A stretch of 64,000 nucleotides of DNA from Ariolimax columbianus (GCA_036924085.1 JAVGWX010000003.1:120280264-120344263); one strand, 5' to 3'. Counted from the first letter of the stretch, positions 32,700 to 44,479 are shown. Translations and numbers: made by a program. Notes: generated by a model from the letters alone, not told the origin.

Positions 32700-33295
32700 T
32701 GGTTTTAAGATTAAACAAGTACAGAAATTCAAGTACTTGGGCAGTGTTTTCTCACATGATGGATGTTTAGACAGAGAAATTGAGATCAGGTGCCAAAAAG
32801 CAAATGCAATTGCATACCAGCTGTCACCATTGTTGAAACACCGTAACATAAACATGTCCACAACAAGAATGCTAATCAACAGTATATTCATGCCAACTCT
32901 CTGTTATCAGTGGCAAACAAAATCTCTAGAAAGATCAGGACATGTGAGATGAAATACCTCAGGAAAACAATCAGCGTAGGGGAGAGATAGAATGTGCAAT
33001 GAAGATGTGAAAATAAAAGTTTAACCAAGATCCTGCCCTGAATTGATGAGGAACGAATCAAGTGGTTTGGCCACCTAATAAGAATACAACCTAACCAACT
33101 ACCTCTATGCATCTATAATGCACAGCGATTGTTTTTTTTTTACATGTGTGGCAGACCAAGAACTAGATGGATAGGAAATGTTGTGGGTATACTTAATCAT
33201 CATGGGACGGCGTCTACTTCAGCGATGGGTTTGGCCGCAGACAGAAAACACTACAGCTTCCCATGACGCCTGATGACACAAGTGGACAAGACAAG
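32700..33295 (+). mobile_element. RTE-like LINE C-terminal fragment
   Basis: FKYLGSVFSHDGCLDREIEI, QKANAIAYQLSPLLKH, RMLINSIFMPTLCYQ, then in other frames WFGHLIRIQPNQLPLC and RPRTRWIGNVV. Same family as 1292-1505, here longer and extending to the LINE 3' end. Confidence 0.8.
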
Positions 33296-34470
33296 ATAAA
33301 ACTGATATTAACTAGATTGCTGCTTTTCTTGTTCCATGTTTGTTTGTTCAGTTCTTGACAAAGACATTAATATGTCAAAATGTTGCAACTTGTCTATGAC
33401 TGTTCTCTTGTAAAACTATATTTTAACCTTTCTTATTTTTCAGTTAAAATAGTAAACAAACTCCTCAAACACAATTAGCAAATTTTCTTTAAAAAAATGT
33501 TCTCACACAAACAAAGGAATATTTAACTAAGAGATGTAGGATCTCGGAAAGACAGGACAGTTTCTCTCAAATAAATACTAATTTCTCACACAATGTACTA
33601 TTAGAATATTTATTCTTTACCCTTGTTTGATAGTCCTTATCTCAGAAACAATAAACTAGTGGTGAAAAATATTTAAACAAAATCTATAAATAATATTTTT
33701 AAAATACAAATGTACAATTTTGTAATAGAAAACATATTTCTACAATGTATATTCTGAAAACTGTTGATATTTAATTTAACACAGATATATTATCTGAAAC
33801 ATGAAAAGCCAGTTAAACTGACCACAACTCTTACAAATATCAACTTCAAATGTGGTAGATGGTGATATTCTCTGTCATCTGATGTTCCTTATTTTTAAAA
33901 TTCCCATATTAAATACTAAAAGCATTAAAAGTAATATTTTATACTACAATATTTCAATTAGGATGTTAATCTATGATTATCATTGATGTTGGGTGCATCG
34001 GGTGGTAGGGAAAAGATGTAGCTCTGGTGAGAAGAACATGTTCGTTTTTCCACTGGAAAAGGTTTGCCAACACTTGGTCACCACCTGCCGCCCAGCACTC
34101 ACCTGTAGTTATAAGTAGCTGTGGCATGCGCAGTCGTCATACCCTGGGATACCACTTTGACTGGCAGGCTGAACCAGGTGAGGAAAGCAGGGGGCACTCA
34201 TCCCTTTGTGAGCTAGTGGTTGTTTATATAAGCATATGAAGAATCAATTCTGTGAACTAATGAGGATGACACCATTAACTGGTTCAACGAATAGAATGAT
34301 GACTCCGAGCAATGCGTTGGGGAATGCACAGAGCATAGCAAGACGTTAAAACAGAATGGTTATCCACAGCTTCCTGTCAAATCTCCAGCCGTCTTAACAT
34401 CTTGTCACTTGGCTCAGATAGCTCATGATGACCAACATAACTAAATTACAAACTAAAATGTTTTTATGCA
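33296..34470. other. AT-rich sequence, no gene recognised
   Basis: 33300-33960 is very AT-rich and featureless. 33990-34240 is GC-richer (caccacctgccgcccagcac) and may be a SINE-type repeat with no second copy here. Its 70-codon open frame at 34027-34239 has no motif. Confidence 0.35.
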
Positions 34471-34474
34471 AATG

Positions 34475-35570
34475 TGAGAAGCATAGTAAATAAACGAGAA
34501 GAATTGGAACTGTATGTAGAAGAAGTAAAACCTGATTTAATAGGGTTAACAGAATCATGGACATATGAGAACATTGCAGATAGTTAACTTGAAATAGAGG
34601 GATATGCAATGTTAAGAAAAGATAGGGTAGTTGGAAACAAGGCAAAGGGAGGTGGTGTTGTATTATAATGTACAAATTCAGTTAATGTAATGATCAAATA
34701 TGATTTATCACGTGGTAACAAAAATAAAAGTGTATGGGGAAAAATCGAAAGTGGGGGTGAAAAAACAGTGATTGGAATCTATGCCCCAACAATGACCAAC
34801 CCAGTGATTGAAAAAAAAACAGTTCTATGAATGAACTGTTGAACTCTGTCAGCTTGCTAGTTCCAAACTCTGAGAAACTCATCATCATTGGTGACTTTAA
34901 TGCTAGAATGGAGCATGTAGCCTAGTTGACAGTGAGCTGGCATGGGACTGACCCTTACCTTTAATGTTAGAGTGAAGACCAATCATCAGACCTAGGAAGA
35001 AATGCTTGTGGAGTACATGACATAAGTTTATATGCTCCTATTGCTGAGCTTATGTCCCATACATGACCTACCTTATGAGTAACACCAAATTTGACCTCTA
35101 TATAGAGCTCTAATGATGTAATCAGGCTCAGAGATTTGTGAAGTGGTTCAAAACTGAATAGCACAGTACTGGCAGAGAGCTTCTCGAGGTATCTGGTCTG
35201 CAAGCTAAAAAAATTAAGATTTCTGTCTGACTACAGAGGATAAAAGATGAGCCACTTGGAAAAATACTTCTTCAGATTTCTGGGACATTCAGCATGCAAG
35301 AACCATGACTTGTTTTATGAGAACAATGAAGATATTAAGTCTCTCTTGGATGAATAACATCGTTTACACAGATCCCACCAAAATAATTCCTCATCAATAT
35401 TAAAAAAAGGCAGCCTTCACCAGCGCAAAAATGTTCAGAATAAACTGAGTAATATGGCTGGTTCAGCAACAAAGTATTTCAAATTAAATCCAGAGATGCA
35501 TAGACATAAAGGATTCAAACTGGTTTTATGATGTCCTTTGCTCCTTAATCTTATCACTCATCTCCTATCC
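34475..35570 (+). mobile_element. LINE endonuclease fragments, two families joined
   Basis: 34480-34680 reads NVRSIVNKREELELYVEEVKPDLIGLTESW and, after a stop, IEGYAMLRKDR and KGGGVVL, the N-terminal part of a CR1-type apurinic endonuclease. 34725 onward reads EKTVIGIYAPTMTNP, and a frame later LIIIGDFNARM, then LGRNACGVHDISLYAPI, from a second endonuclease type. 35290-35400 reads DLFYENNEDIKSLLDE, a linker segment. Many stops; the family break is near 34690. Confidence 0.65.
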
Positions 35571-35631
35571 GCAATGTTGATGACGCAGTACTGCTCACCT
35601 ACACGAGCCAACAGAAGACACAGCAGAAGCA

Positions 35632-35795
35632 AGCTTCTTCATTCATTCTCGGTCTCCCACTAACAAGCCCTGAACAGGGCTTTGCAAGCAGTAGGATGTA
35701 GCCCGGAGAATGGAATGTGCTGTGTCGCGAGTTTACAGCTTGACAGCGATATTTGCACCTTTCAGTCGGACACATCCGTCTTCGGCAGGCAGAAG
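35632..35795 (-). mobile_element. Short family C SINE
   Basis: ttcattctcggtctcccact, cctgaacagggctttgcaag, acagcttgacagcgatattt and gtcggacacatccgtcttcg. The flanks agcagaagcaagcttc and ggcagaagcaagcaatc contain a duplicated cagaagcaagc, a probable 11-bp target duplication (about 35624-35634 and 35789-35799). Confidence 0.8.
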
Positions 35796-35799
35796 CAAG

Positions 35800-36894
35800 C
35801 AATCTTTATTGCTTGTAAAATGTTATGAGAAGAGGAGTACTAGAGGACAGTGTGACAACAGAGAAAATTGATGGGAAAGTAGATAAAGATTGACAAAGAG
35901 AAAATATATTGGACAGTTTCAACATCCTGACATGAAGTGGAGTCAATAACATAATTAAGGCTATAATAATTCACATTTTCATAAATTGTTCTTTAAAAAT
36001 ATTCTGTGACTTACCTCATATTAAATTTTGTACGAAACTGCTTTTAAGAAAAAGCGACATGATAAAAAGTGAACTGATATGCAGTGGGAGATCTAAATAT
36101 GAATGTGCCAAACAGTTCACAACTGCTATTTATCTGAGATCAACAGATTTCATTTGAGTATGCATGCACATACAGAAACCTATATATTATAACTGTCCAT
36201 GTGTCAAAGAATCATTTTACAGTCCTATCGTTATGGTATTGTAGTGATATAAAATTAATGGTATGAATTTATATTCAAAGAATTAGACAGCTAGGGTATT
36301 TTTTAATCTGAACATTTGGTGTCTCATTAAATGGTTAGATTGAGAGAAAGAGGGTAGGGTAACAGCTGATTGGAAAGATATACACACTAAGAATGACAGA
36401 TGTGGATAAAAATTAGTTGCATGTTGGATATGCAGCATTACCTAACATAGGCATATTTGTGCACCAGTTGTTAATAGTTGAATAATGGGCAAAGTATGAA
36501 TGATACATTGTTTGATTTGTTCCTTATTCACTGGTTGACTGAAAATGATATGCGATAAATTGAAGAAGGGAAAAATGAAGCAGGTATCACATACAAAATT
36601 CATACTAACTAATCAATAACAATACACAAAGGACATACTTAGCATCAGCTCTGACACAGACCATTATCCAATAATTATATCCCAGATATCATTATACAGA
36701 ATTATTTAAAAAATGGGTCAAGGTCCTTAATTTCAAAGAATAAGTGCAAGACGAGAGCTAACATTTTGGTTTACTAAATGATTACAATACTCAGACCTCC
36801 ACATATCTTCACAAAGACAAAGCAACAACTAATTAATAGCATATTCATACCATTTCTTAATTATCAATATCAAATATTGTCATTGTGTAAGAGA
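35800..36894. other. No gene recognised
   Basis: AT-rich, noncoding. A minus-strand donor-like gaggtaagtcac at about 36005-36016 follows a short segment with a pyrimidine tract, but the possible exon is only about 25 bp and cannot be supported. Confidence 0.35.
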
Positions 36895-37440
36895 AATGAA
36901 AGGCAGATGAGATGCCAATAGACATTGTGAGAGTCACTGTGTTAAGGTGAGAAAGATAAAGAAGTCCAATAGAAGTTGCTAGAGTAGCTGTGTTAAGCGG
37001 ATAAAAATAAGCTGTTTGATATAAGTTTTTAGAGTTACTGTGTAAAGGGGATAAAGATGAGATGCCTCATAGAAGTTGTTAGTCACCGTGTAAAGGAGAG
37101 ATAGATGAAATGCCTGATAGAAGTTGTTAGATTCACTGTGTAAAGGGGAGAAAGATGAAATGTTTAATACAAGTTGTTAAATTCATTATGTAAAGGGGAG
37201 AAAAATGAGATGGTTAATATAAGTTGTTAGATTCACTGTGTAAAGGAGAGATAGATGAAATGCCTGACAGAAGTTGTTAGAGTGACTGTGTAAAGGAGAT
37301 ATCTATGAAATGTCTCACAAAAGTTGATAGAGTCAATGTGTAAAGGAGAGATATATGAAATGCCTGAACGATGTTGCTTGTCACTGTGTAAAGGAGTGAT
37401 AGATGAGATGACTGATAGAAGTTGTTAGTTACTTTGTGAA
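36895..37440. repeat. 50-bp tandem array, about 11 copies
   Basis: Unit core aagttgttagattcactgtg followed by taaaggggagaaagatgaaa and tgcctgatag. Starts at 37121, 37171, 37221, 37271 and 37321 are exactly 50 bp apart; outer copies are diverged. It ends about 450 bp downstream of the stop codon of the second host gene. Confidence 0.92.
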
Positions 37441-37890
37441 GCCCCTCCATGAGGGGTCGATCAGATGATAAAGAAAAACTGGGTTGCTGTGTTGGAGAAA
37501 TGAAAACAAGATGACGATACAAATGAAACTATTGCTGTCACTTTAAGAGACAGAAAGAAATGAAGGAAAAAAAACAACCAGAAAGATGGTGAGAGCTGCC
37601 TTATGCGTTCAGAGACTAAAAATAAACAAGAATTAGACATCCTGTCAAAATGCAACCAAAACCAGCTACCAAACAAGCCTTCAACAGCACAAGATCTGGT
37701 TCCAAAACAAAGGATGCCTGAGAACAAGGTAGATTGACTTAATTCTTTAGAATTAAATAAAGATGGCATAAAACTGGACAAAGCAATACATCCTGAACAC
37801 GAATTATAATTGTAAACTACCCCAACGCTTGGCAGTACATATGAAAATATGAAAATAAAGTATATTTTTTAGAAGACCTTGTGTGTTTCT

Positions 37891-37999
37891 CTATCTCATG
37901 TTCCACCGTAAAGTATCTCCACATTGGTTTTCAATAAATGTAGCAACTGGACAATGATATCTAGAATAAATTGTCAGAAATATTTCCAGCTCCTTCAAA
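37891..37999 (-). CDS. Second host gene, last coding exon
   Basis: On the minus strand acceptor tcatgttgcag, then one base completing an Asn codon, then LKELEIFLTIYSRYHCPVAT, FIENQCGDTLRWNMR and a TAG stop at 37891-37893. The exon at 42274-42374 leaves two bases (AA), so the join gives KAN-LKELEIF in frame. I do not recognise the protein. The helical, Leu/Ile-rich C-terminus faintly recalls the C-terminal helices of DENN-module proteins (DENND6-like), which is only a weak impression. This exon fixes the 3' end and direction of the gene. Confidence 0.8.
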
Positions 38000-38175
38000 C
38001 TGCAACATGAAAAAAGAAATAAGAAAGAATTATAAACAACAAAACAAATCCAATTGAGATATGAAGAGCTTAAAATGAACATTTGATATTTTTTCTAGTT
38101 TTACTAAAATGATTCATTACATGGAACACATACAGCAATTTTTGTTCAAAAAACCAACAAGTCGACATAACAGCT
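38000..38175. other. Intron 3' part of second host gene
   Basis: Noncoding AT-rich sequence containing the acceptor for the last exon. Confidence 0.5.
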
Positions 38176-38610
38176 TTGCATGGGAAAGGAGGTCTGCAGA
38201 CATATGGCAAGCCCCAGTCCAAATGACAGTGTAAATCAACTCACAAGGAAGGATCAGAGCATCATTTTCCGACCGAGAACCCAACACATCCCACTAAATA
38301 AACGCCTGAACAGATGGGCCATAGGAAACACGGGAAGGGAGGTCTGCAAACATATGGCAAGCCCCAGTCCAAATGACAGTGTAAATCAACTCACAAGGAA
38401 GATCAGAGCATCATTTTCCGACTGAGAACCCAACACATCCCACTAAACAAATACCTGAACAGAATCCAACCACAGCATACTCCTGAGTGCCAGCTATGTA
38501 CACACCCATAGGAAACCGTTGATCATCATCTCTTTGAGTGCTCAATGAATTTAGGAAAATGCTTCCTCCGTGGCCAGATACATGGAATACTTTGTATGGC
38601 ACTAGACAAC
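38176..38610 (+). mobile_element. LINE 3' coding fragment with a 152-bp tandem duplication
   Basis: Plus frame: SVNQLTRKDQSIIFRPRTQH and IPLNKRLNR, then the whole segment again (second copy from about 38335), continuing CQLCTHPI, ETVDHHLFECSMN and a stop. This is the region after RNase H in Jockey/I-like LINEs (LTRKDQ..IFRLRTGHCPLN...C..C..PEETVDHLLF.C). The start gggaaaggaggtctgcagac is repeated as gggaagggaggtctgcaaac. The duplicated block is very similar, so the duplication is younger than the decay. Confidence 0.75.
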
Positions 38611-39120
38611 AGCTAATAAACAGGTGTAGATACCATTACATGGCATTGGGCCGAAGGGCGAGAGGATGCTGCTGGATCCGTAACAGCAACAACGACAACT
38701 TCAGTGACTCTGTACCAAATTTTGCAGCCTTTTTCATTTCAAATTTTTCTAAAATTATTAAGCTGTTGCCTGGCACAAGTTTAGAGATGTTACTTTTCAA
38801 GAAAAGTTTATACATACATTGTGACTTCAAAAGTTGCAATTTTCATACTTGGATCAATTTTTGGAAACTTTTTCAACTTCAAGTGCCTTCAGTAAAGTGT
38901 AGATATTATTAAAACTACTCCACCTAATTATGTGGAAGATTTAGAACATCTTTCCATGTGCATTATCATCCACCATGAAAGCCATTATTCCACTCTTACA
39001 TTGGTAGTAAATTGAATAATTAACTGGTGAGCACCAAAAAAAAAGCACAATTTAAAAAACAAAAACTCATGCGACTACATTCCCTCTAATACAAATTTCA
39101 TTCCCACATGTTAAATGCCT
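38611..39120. other. Intron, no gene recognised
   Basis: A segment near 38760-38940 (acaagtttagagatgttact, tccacctaattatgtggaag) recurs in reverse orientation near 41385-41560 (catctaattaggtggagtag-type), so a further old interspersed repeat is present. Confidence 0.4.
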
Positions 39121-39125
39121 GCTTT

Positions 39126-39372
39126 AGTAGACGACGTGGTCAAGTGGCACGGCTCACAATCCAAAGGTGCTGGGTTCGACCCCATCACAGCACCGGCCGT
39201 TACCCCGAGGAAGCAAACCCTTAGAAAATGCAGGAGAAAGCAGACCCTTACATAAAATGCATGCTGAAGTCGGATGCACTGGGCCGACAGGCGCAAAATA
39301 AAAACCACAGTGCAACGCACACCGCCTTGGAGAGAAGAGAAACAAGGCGAACGCAAAAACAAAACAAAATTA
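39126..39372 (+). mobile_element. tRNA-derived SINE, family A
   Basis: gacgacgtggtcaagtggca, ggttcgacccc (box B), ggagaaagcagacccttac, gggccgacaggcgcaaaat and an aacaaggcgaacgcaaaaac tail. Confidence 0.9.
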
Positions 39373-40804
39373 TTTTAAAAAAAGAAATGCATGCATTTCA
39401 TTGTACTCTGCATTTAATTTTGAAAGTTTAGTATATAATATGTGGTATTTCAGAAAACCTTTACTGAAGATAAATAGGTGACAACCAAGTGATGATGTGC
39501 TTGACTGTACACAGGGAAATAAATTGTGGGTATAGGTTCAAAATATTCTGGAATGAACGAGTTTGAAACTCCCTGAAATAAAAACACCATCAATATTTTT
39601 AAGTCTCATAGAAGCATGAGACCTTCACTGCAGTAGGTCTCATTGAAGAAAGTAGAGTCAAAACATTTAATATGCTTCTGCAGTAGCTAATTCTGTGCAT
39701 GGTGATGCTCCCAGCACACTTCTTAATCACTTTTTATAATAGGACTGATTCTATCCTCCGAAAAAGGAACCTCTAGAATCTATGCGAGGAAAGCTACTGC
39801 CACTTAACGTCCTTTTCAGGGCACACAAAAGAGTAACCTACTCATTGCGGGCATTCGAAAACAACACAGAGACTGAAATTAACAAAATGGTCCAAATTTG
39901 TTCCCACATACAGAAAGACAAGTATCTTTATTCATATATAGCAACCTACCTATTGTATTATTCGTTACTTTTAAACAAGCGCACTATGTTGACACTGAAA
40001 GTATGTTATTTAGTTGTATCTTTGAATCAGTAAATTCTTTTTATGTTTCAGAACTAATTCAATCCGACAGTTTATAATCTGGTTTATGTTAATAGCTTAC
40101 TTAACCTTCCAATAAAAGTGCTTTATAAATATCTTAACTCATTTTCTGTGTTTATATTTGACCTAAATGTTACTTATTTTTCTATAAATTTGAATTATAA
40201 TAATTGTTTTAGAGTTTTATTATGTGTTTTGCACTCTTTTACAATCTACATGGATGAGACACATTCTTGATGTATCAGAGATTGATAGTCTGTAGCCGAT
40301 ATTGTAGATGGAGATGAAGTGTTAGAGACTTCATTCCTTGAGGTCTCATCTATTGTGGGCAAATATGACCAGTTCCCTTCCTTGCTACATTGCCTTCCTT
40401 TGAAAGTAATTTTTCCATTTACAGATTGGTGGACTGGAATGAATGTGAACTGCTCCACAACTTAAAAACTCTAAAATTCATAGGTAAAACACAATGTTTC
40501 TTCACAGATATATATATACTGTACATTTATAATATTTTGATATCTCACTCTGAATCGTTCAAATTTATGAAATATATATGTCGGCTTTTTGTCAACTCTA
40601 GTTTAGGAATTGTAAACAGCTTTACAAACTCATTCACTTCTAAAAATTGTGGACCTATGGATGCACGTAGTTGTGACCTATTTATCTTTGGTAAACTTTT
40701 CTTAAATACCACATATTATATATCAAACTGTTCAAAATTAAATGCAGAAAACAATTGAAAACATATATTTAACATATTGGGATGAACATTTGTGTGCCGC
40801 CAAA
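39373..40804. other. Intron, no gene recognised; family D scrap at 39775-39870
   Basis: 39780-39865 contains gaggaaagctactgccactt, aacgtccttttcagggcaca and aaagagtaacctactcatt, the reverse complement of a family D 5' end. The remainder is AT-rich. A 122-codon plus-strand open frame at 40390-40758 shows no motif. Confidence 0.4.
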
Positions 40805-41228
40805 GATGGATGTGTTAAACCCGAATGGTGCAAATATTGTAATCAAACTGTAAACTAGCAGCACAGCGCATTCCGTTCTCCAGACTAGATTTCTGCCAAT
40901 TTTCGAAGCCCTGTATAGGGCTTAGTAGCGGGAGATTTTTTGGATTTTTTGTTTGCGTTCGCCTTATTTCTCTAATCCCCAAGGCGGTGTACGTTGCACT
41001 GTGGTTTTTATTTTGCGCCTGTATGCCCAGTGCTTCCGACTTCAGCGTGCATTTTATGTAAAGGTCTGCTTCCTCCTGCATTTTCTAAGGGTTTGCTTCC
41101 CCGGGGTAACGACAAGTGCTGTGATGGGGATCAAACTCAGCACCTTCTGGTTGTGATCCGTGTCACTTAACCACTAGGCCACGCCGTCGTAGCAGGAGAT
41201 TGATGATGAACACAGAAAAGGAAGAAGA
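40805..41228 (+). mobile_element. Short family C SINE, split by a nested SINE A
   Basis: gatggatgtgttaaacccga to gcttagtagcgggagatt (40805-40937), then after the nested SINE, gtagcaggagattgatgatg and gaagaagaag (41189-41228). The family's (gaa)n tail is complete. Confidence 0.85.
40925..41201 (-). mobile_element. tRNA-derived SINE A nested in a family C SINE
   Basis: The element occupies 40938-41188 in reverse: tail tttgcgttcgccttatttct, body, and a head ending cttaaccactaggccacgcc. The target duplication gtagc(g/a)ggagatt is at 40925-40937 and 41189-41201, one mismatch in 13. The mismatch indicates some age, and the order (C first, A later) is unambiguous. Confidence 0.92.
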
Positions 41229-42273
41229 AGAACATTTGTGTGAGAGGGATTATAGTTGCATAACTTTTTTGTTATTTAAAAAGATAATTAATTTTTGGTA
41301 CTAACTAGTCAATTATTCAGCTTCATACCAATAAATGGCTTCCTATTGAAGACAATCCCCAAGGGACGAAGTTCTAAATCTTCCACATAATTAGGTGGAG
41401 TAGTTTTCACAATATCTATATTTTTTCTAAAGGCACATTAAAGTTGAAAAAGTGTTTAAAATATGATTTAAGTATGAAAATGTCACATGTCTTTGTGAAG
41501 AACCTATGATGTCCGTAGAAACTCCTCTAGAAATTAAAAGTAACATTTCTAAGCTTCCAACAAGAAACAATAAATTTGGTATGCCGGCTCGTAGATTTTC
41601 CTAAAAGAAAAATCCCCAAGGCGATGAATCGGCTACTGTAGTGAATCAGTTAAGTCTTGAGGAGCAGTTGGCCTAGTGTATTTGGATGTCAGTCTTCTGA
41701 TCACAAGGATGTGTGTTCAAAACCTCAGTAAACTTACTTACTTAGTCGCTCCTCTTCTACCGTGTGGTGTAAAGGTTACCTCAGTAAAGCAGAGGTTTAT
41801 TTTCTAATGGGAGGCCCAAATAAAAACCTATCCTGTGCAGTGCATGATGACTGCAAGGGGCAAGTGACCTTTATTCTTCAGCCCTATAAATCCTCCTTGT
41901 TTATTGCAGCAATGAGTGATAGTAGTTAGGTTAAGTCATATTTTCAACAGTTCATGATCAAATTTATGAGCAAACATGGTAAAAAGTAGCAGTAGACTTA
42001 TTGTAGTACTATCATTGGGGATCAAGTGATAAATGCTGTTGCACAGATTCAACTATTGTGAGTTAAAGGTTTCCAGTTTCCTTCCTCTTTGCTATTGCAT
42101 AATTAGCTCTAGTTGACAGCAGTATGCTGGGACTGAGGAATGTGCCTTGTCAGTTTAGCCCTAGGAAGCGAATGTTCCATCTGCTCTGATATTCACCATT
42201 ACCAATCAGTCATCACATAAAAAACAAAACAAAAATCTTCCCATAAGCAAACATCACCATATTTACTACTCAC
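41229..42273. other. Intron with low-copy repeats, no gene recognised
   Basis: 41660-41920 holds a SINE-like stretch (gttggcctagtgtatttgga, tagtcgctcctcttctaccg) sharing pieces with 5992-6050 and 53860-53980. The rest is unassigned. Confidence 0.4.
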
Positions 42274-42374
42274 TTTGCTTTGTAAATGTACTGATTAAAT
42301 TTCAACTCATTCAAAAATAAGCCATCTTTGTTTACAAGGCTCTGATCTCCAGAAGCTTTCTGAACATTAGTTTG
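42274..42374 (-). CDS. Second host gene, penultimate exon
   Basis: Acceptor gttcctctctgcag, 101 nt reading QTNVQKASGDQSLV, NKDGLFLNELKFNQYIYKA plus two bases, donor gtgagt. It enters in phase 0, as the exon at 51033-51179 leaves, and its two spare bases are completed by the next exon at 37999. No domain recognised. Good splice signals and phase agreement make it a real exon. Confidence 0.82.
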
Positions 42375-42829
42375 CTGCAGAGAGGAACAACAGAAGCATT
42401 AATATTGCCCCTTCAAATAATAAATTCATTCACAACACAAGCTTTAACAGTTTTTCACAATAACAAAAACATGCAGCTAGCAAAATCAATAAGTTCAATA
42501 ACTTCATAGAGGAAAATTATACAAGGTGCACCATGCATAAAGAAATTATTCACACAAAAAATGACAACACCAATAAACTGTGATGCAGTGGATAGAATAT
42601 TATAATCTTTAAATTTGGTATCATCAGTCTACAAATACTTAAACAAACATAACCTTATACATGAAATATATTGCTGTAGCTGTACATGTCTGTACAAGAC
42701 AGTGCAATATGTAATGCTCACTTGTCCAGGATTCACTACAGTAAGAAAAAACTATTGCCTGCTCCAAACAATCAGCTGATACAGCTCCACTCATCAATAT
42801 GAAAAACCTGTAAATTCCTCAAATTGGTG
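42375..42829. other. Intron, no gene recognised
   Basis: AT-rich noncoding sequence. Confidence 0.4.
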
Positions 42830-43270
42830 AATTCAGCCTTTGTATCTTTATTTGTGAAGTTTCGTGTGTTGTATTTGTGAGTTGTTTTTTTCTGCCATCT
42901 CTTTGAAAGCCCTCAGTTTAATAGTCCTAGTCCATAAGAGCAGGTGGTGGTCTGGCTCATCATCTGCTCCTCTTTTTACCATCATGTACTGTAAGCGATG
43001 TCTTTATTTTGATTTCAATGTGAAATGGTCAATTTTGTTTTTGGTGTACCCATATGGTGAGCGCCAAGTGGCCTTAAGTACACTTCTGTGTGAAGATTGT
43101 GTCTCCAATGACTATGTCATTGAGGTCTCAGAAGTTAACATAAATCTATCCGTTTTCGTTTGTCTCTCATGTAATTCTTACCCATAATCAATTCACAACT
43201 CATGTTGTCTGTTCCATCTTTTACATCTAAATCTCCATGACTATCTTAATATCCCATCACAGCGCTTTGT
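42830..43270 (-). mobile_element. LINE endonuclease C-terminal fragment
   Basis: On the minus strand, in two frames: DLNDIVIGDTIFTQKC, then YGYTKNKIDHFTLKSKYR, VKRGADDEPDHHLLL and IKLRAFKEMAEKN. This matches the end of an apurinic-type LINE endonuclease (ENQIDHI......KRGADA.SDH.L....LKLR). Stops show it is dead. Confidence 0.75.
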
Positions 43271-43274
43271 CCAG

Positions 43275-43362
43275 TGTTCCTTGGAGCATATCATAGAATC
43301 TTGTTCTGTAGCTATCATAGAATCTTGTTCTGTAGCTATCATAGAATCTTGTTCGGTAGCTT
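43275..43362. repeat. 24-bp tandem repeat, three copies
   Basis: Unit tatcatagaatcttgttctg plus tagc. The length is a multiple of three; on the minus strand it would encode the octapeptide ATEQDSMI three times, directly upstream of the LINE endonuclease fragment. Confidence 0.9.
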
Positions 43363-43700
43363 TGTCTACATTATTTTTTGGCACATCGCAATTCCTGATT
43401 GTTGTTTTCCTTCGTTTTTAAAGGAATCTGGCTGTTATTTTCTGGTTGATACTGGTTCCCATACTATCGAGTACTTCTGTAGACAACAAGATGGTAATGT
43501 AGGCATGATCTTCCTCTTCATGGCATGAGTATATTATGTTTTCTCCTGTGTCTAATGTGCTGTTTTTTGCACTGTACTATCTTGCCTTTACAAGACAAAG
43601 TGAACCAAACATGTAATATTTACTTCTTTTACAACTTTTCCATTTCATACTGGCTTCTGATGTTCCAGGACTTCATTCTTTTTTTTCTCCTTTCATAATA

Positions 43701-44068
43701 AGAAGATTTGTTGGTGACCTGACTCTACTTGACTGGCTTCCATCAGGCTGCACCATGGGCTTCTGTTGTGGCAGATCTTCAAGTGTTGGATCAGAAGATT
43801 TGTTGGTGACCTGACTCTACTTGACTGGCTTCCATCAGGCTGCATCATGGGCTTCTGTTGTGGCAGATCTTCAAGTGTTGGATCAGAAGATTTGTTGGTG
43901 ACCTGACTCTACTTGACTGGCTTCCATCAGGCTGCACCATGGGCTTCTGTTGTGGCAGATCTTCAAGTGTTGGATCAGAAGATTTGTTGGTGACCTGACT
44001 CTACTTGACTGGTTTCCATCAGGCTGCATCACAGGCTTCTGTTGTGGCAGATCTTCAAGTGTTGAATC
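43701..44068. repeat. 92-bp tandem repeat, four copies
   Basis: Units start at 43701, 43793, 43885 and 43977 (agaagatttgttggtgacct), exactly 92 bp apart. Copies differ at only a few positions (caccatgg/catcatgg/catcacag). 92 is not a multiple of three, so the minus-strand open frame over it changes reading at each unit. Confidence 0.95.
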
Positions 44069-44479
44069 AGTAGTGCGTTTTTTTAAGCATTCATTTAAGT
44101 TTCTGTACATCACTTTTGTAGGGTTTTGGGTTGTTAGCCCCAAATTAATCCCTGAACCTGGAGGATGAGGGTGCACTTTTATCCAGCCTCTCATCTAACA
44201 ACATTCAATTTGGGTGGATATTCCAGGAGCACAAGATTCTCAGGATCATTAAGGCATGCAAGACATTCCACTATGTAATGGTAGAGCCAATGAAATGATT
44301 TAGAAAATTAGACTGCCAAATTTTGTTGTTTTCTTTTTTATCTGTAATCCTGGTACTAAATCAGGTTTATCAAGTGCCTGATGCCATGTAGTCAAATTTT
44401 GCTTAAACAATACGGTCTTTTGCCTTGGAGTGCCATGTTGGACCAAAGGATTCACTCAGGCCACCACATTAATGGATGT
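44069..44479. other. Intron, no gene recognised
   Basis: Sequence between the 92-bp array and the next LINE. The minus frame just outside the array reads GWIKVHPHPPGSG and is not recognised. Confidence 0.3.

Noticed and set aside
36003..36035. Microexon of about 25 bp with a gtaagt donor on the minus strand, possibly ferlin C2A
   Set aside because: Too short to judge; no match to C2A motifs and no phase partner.
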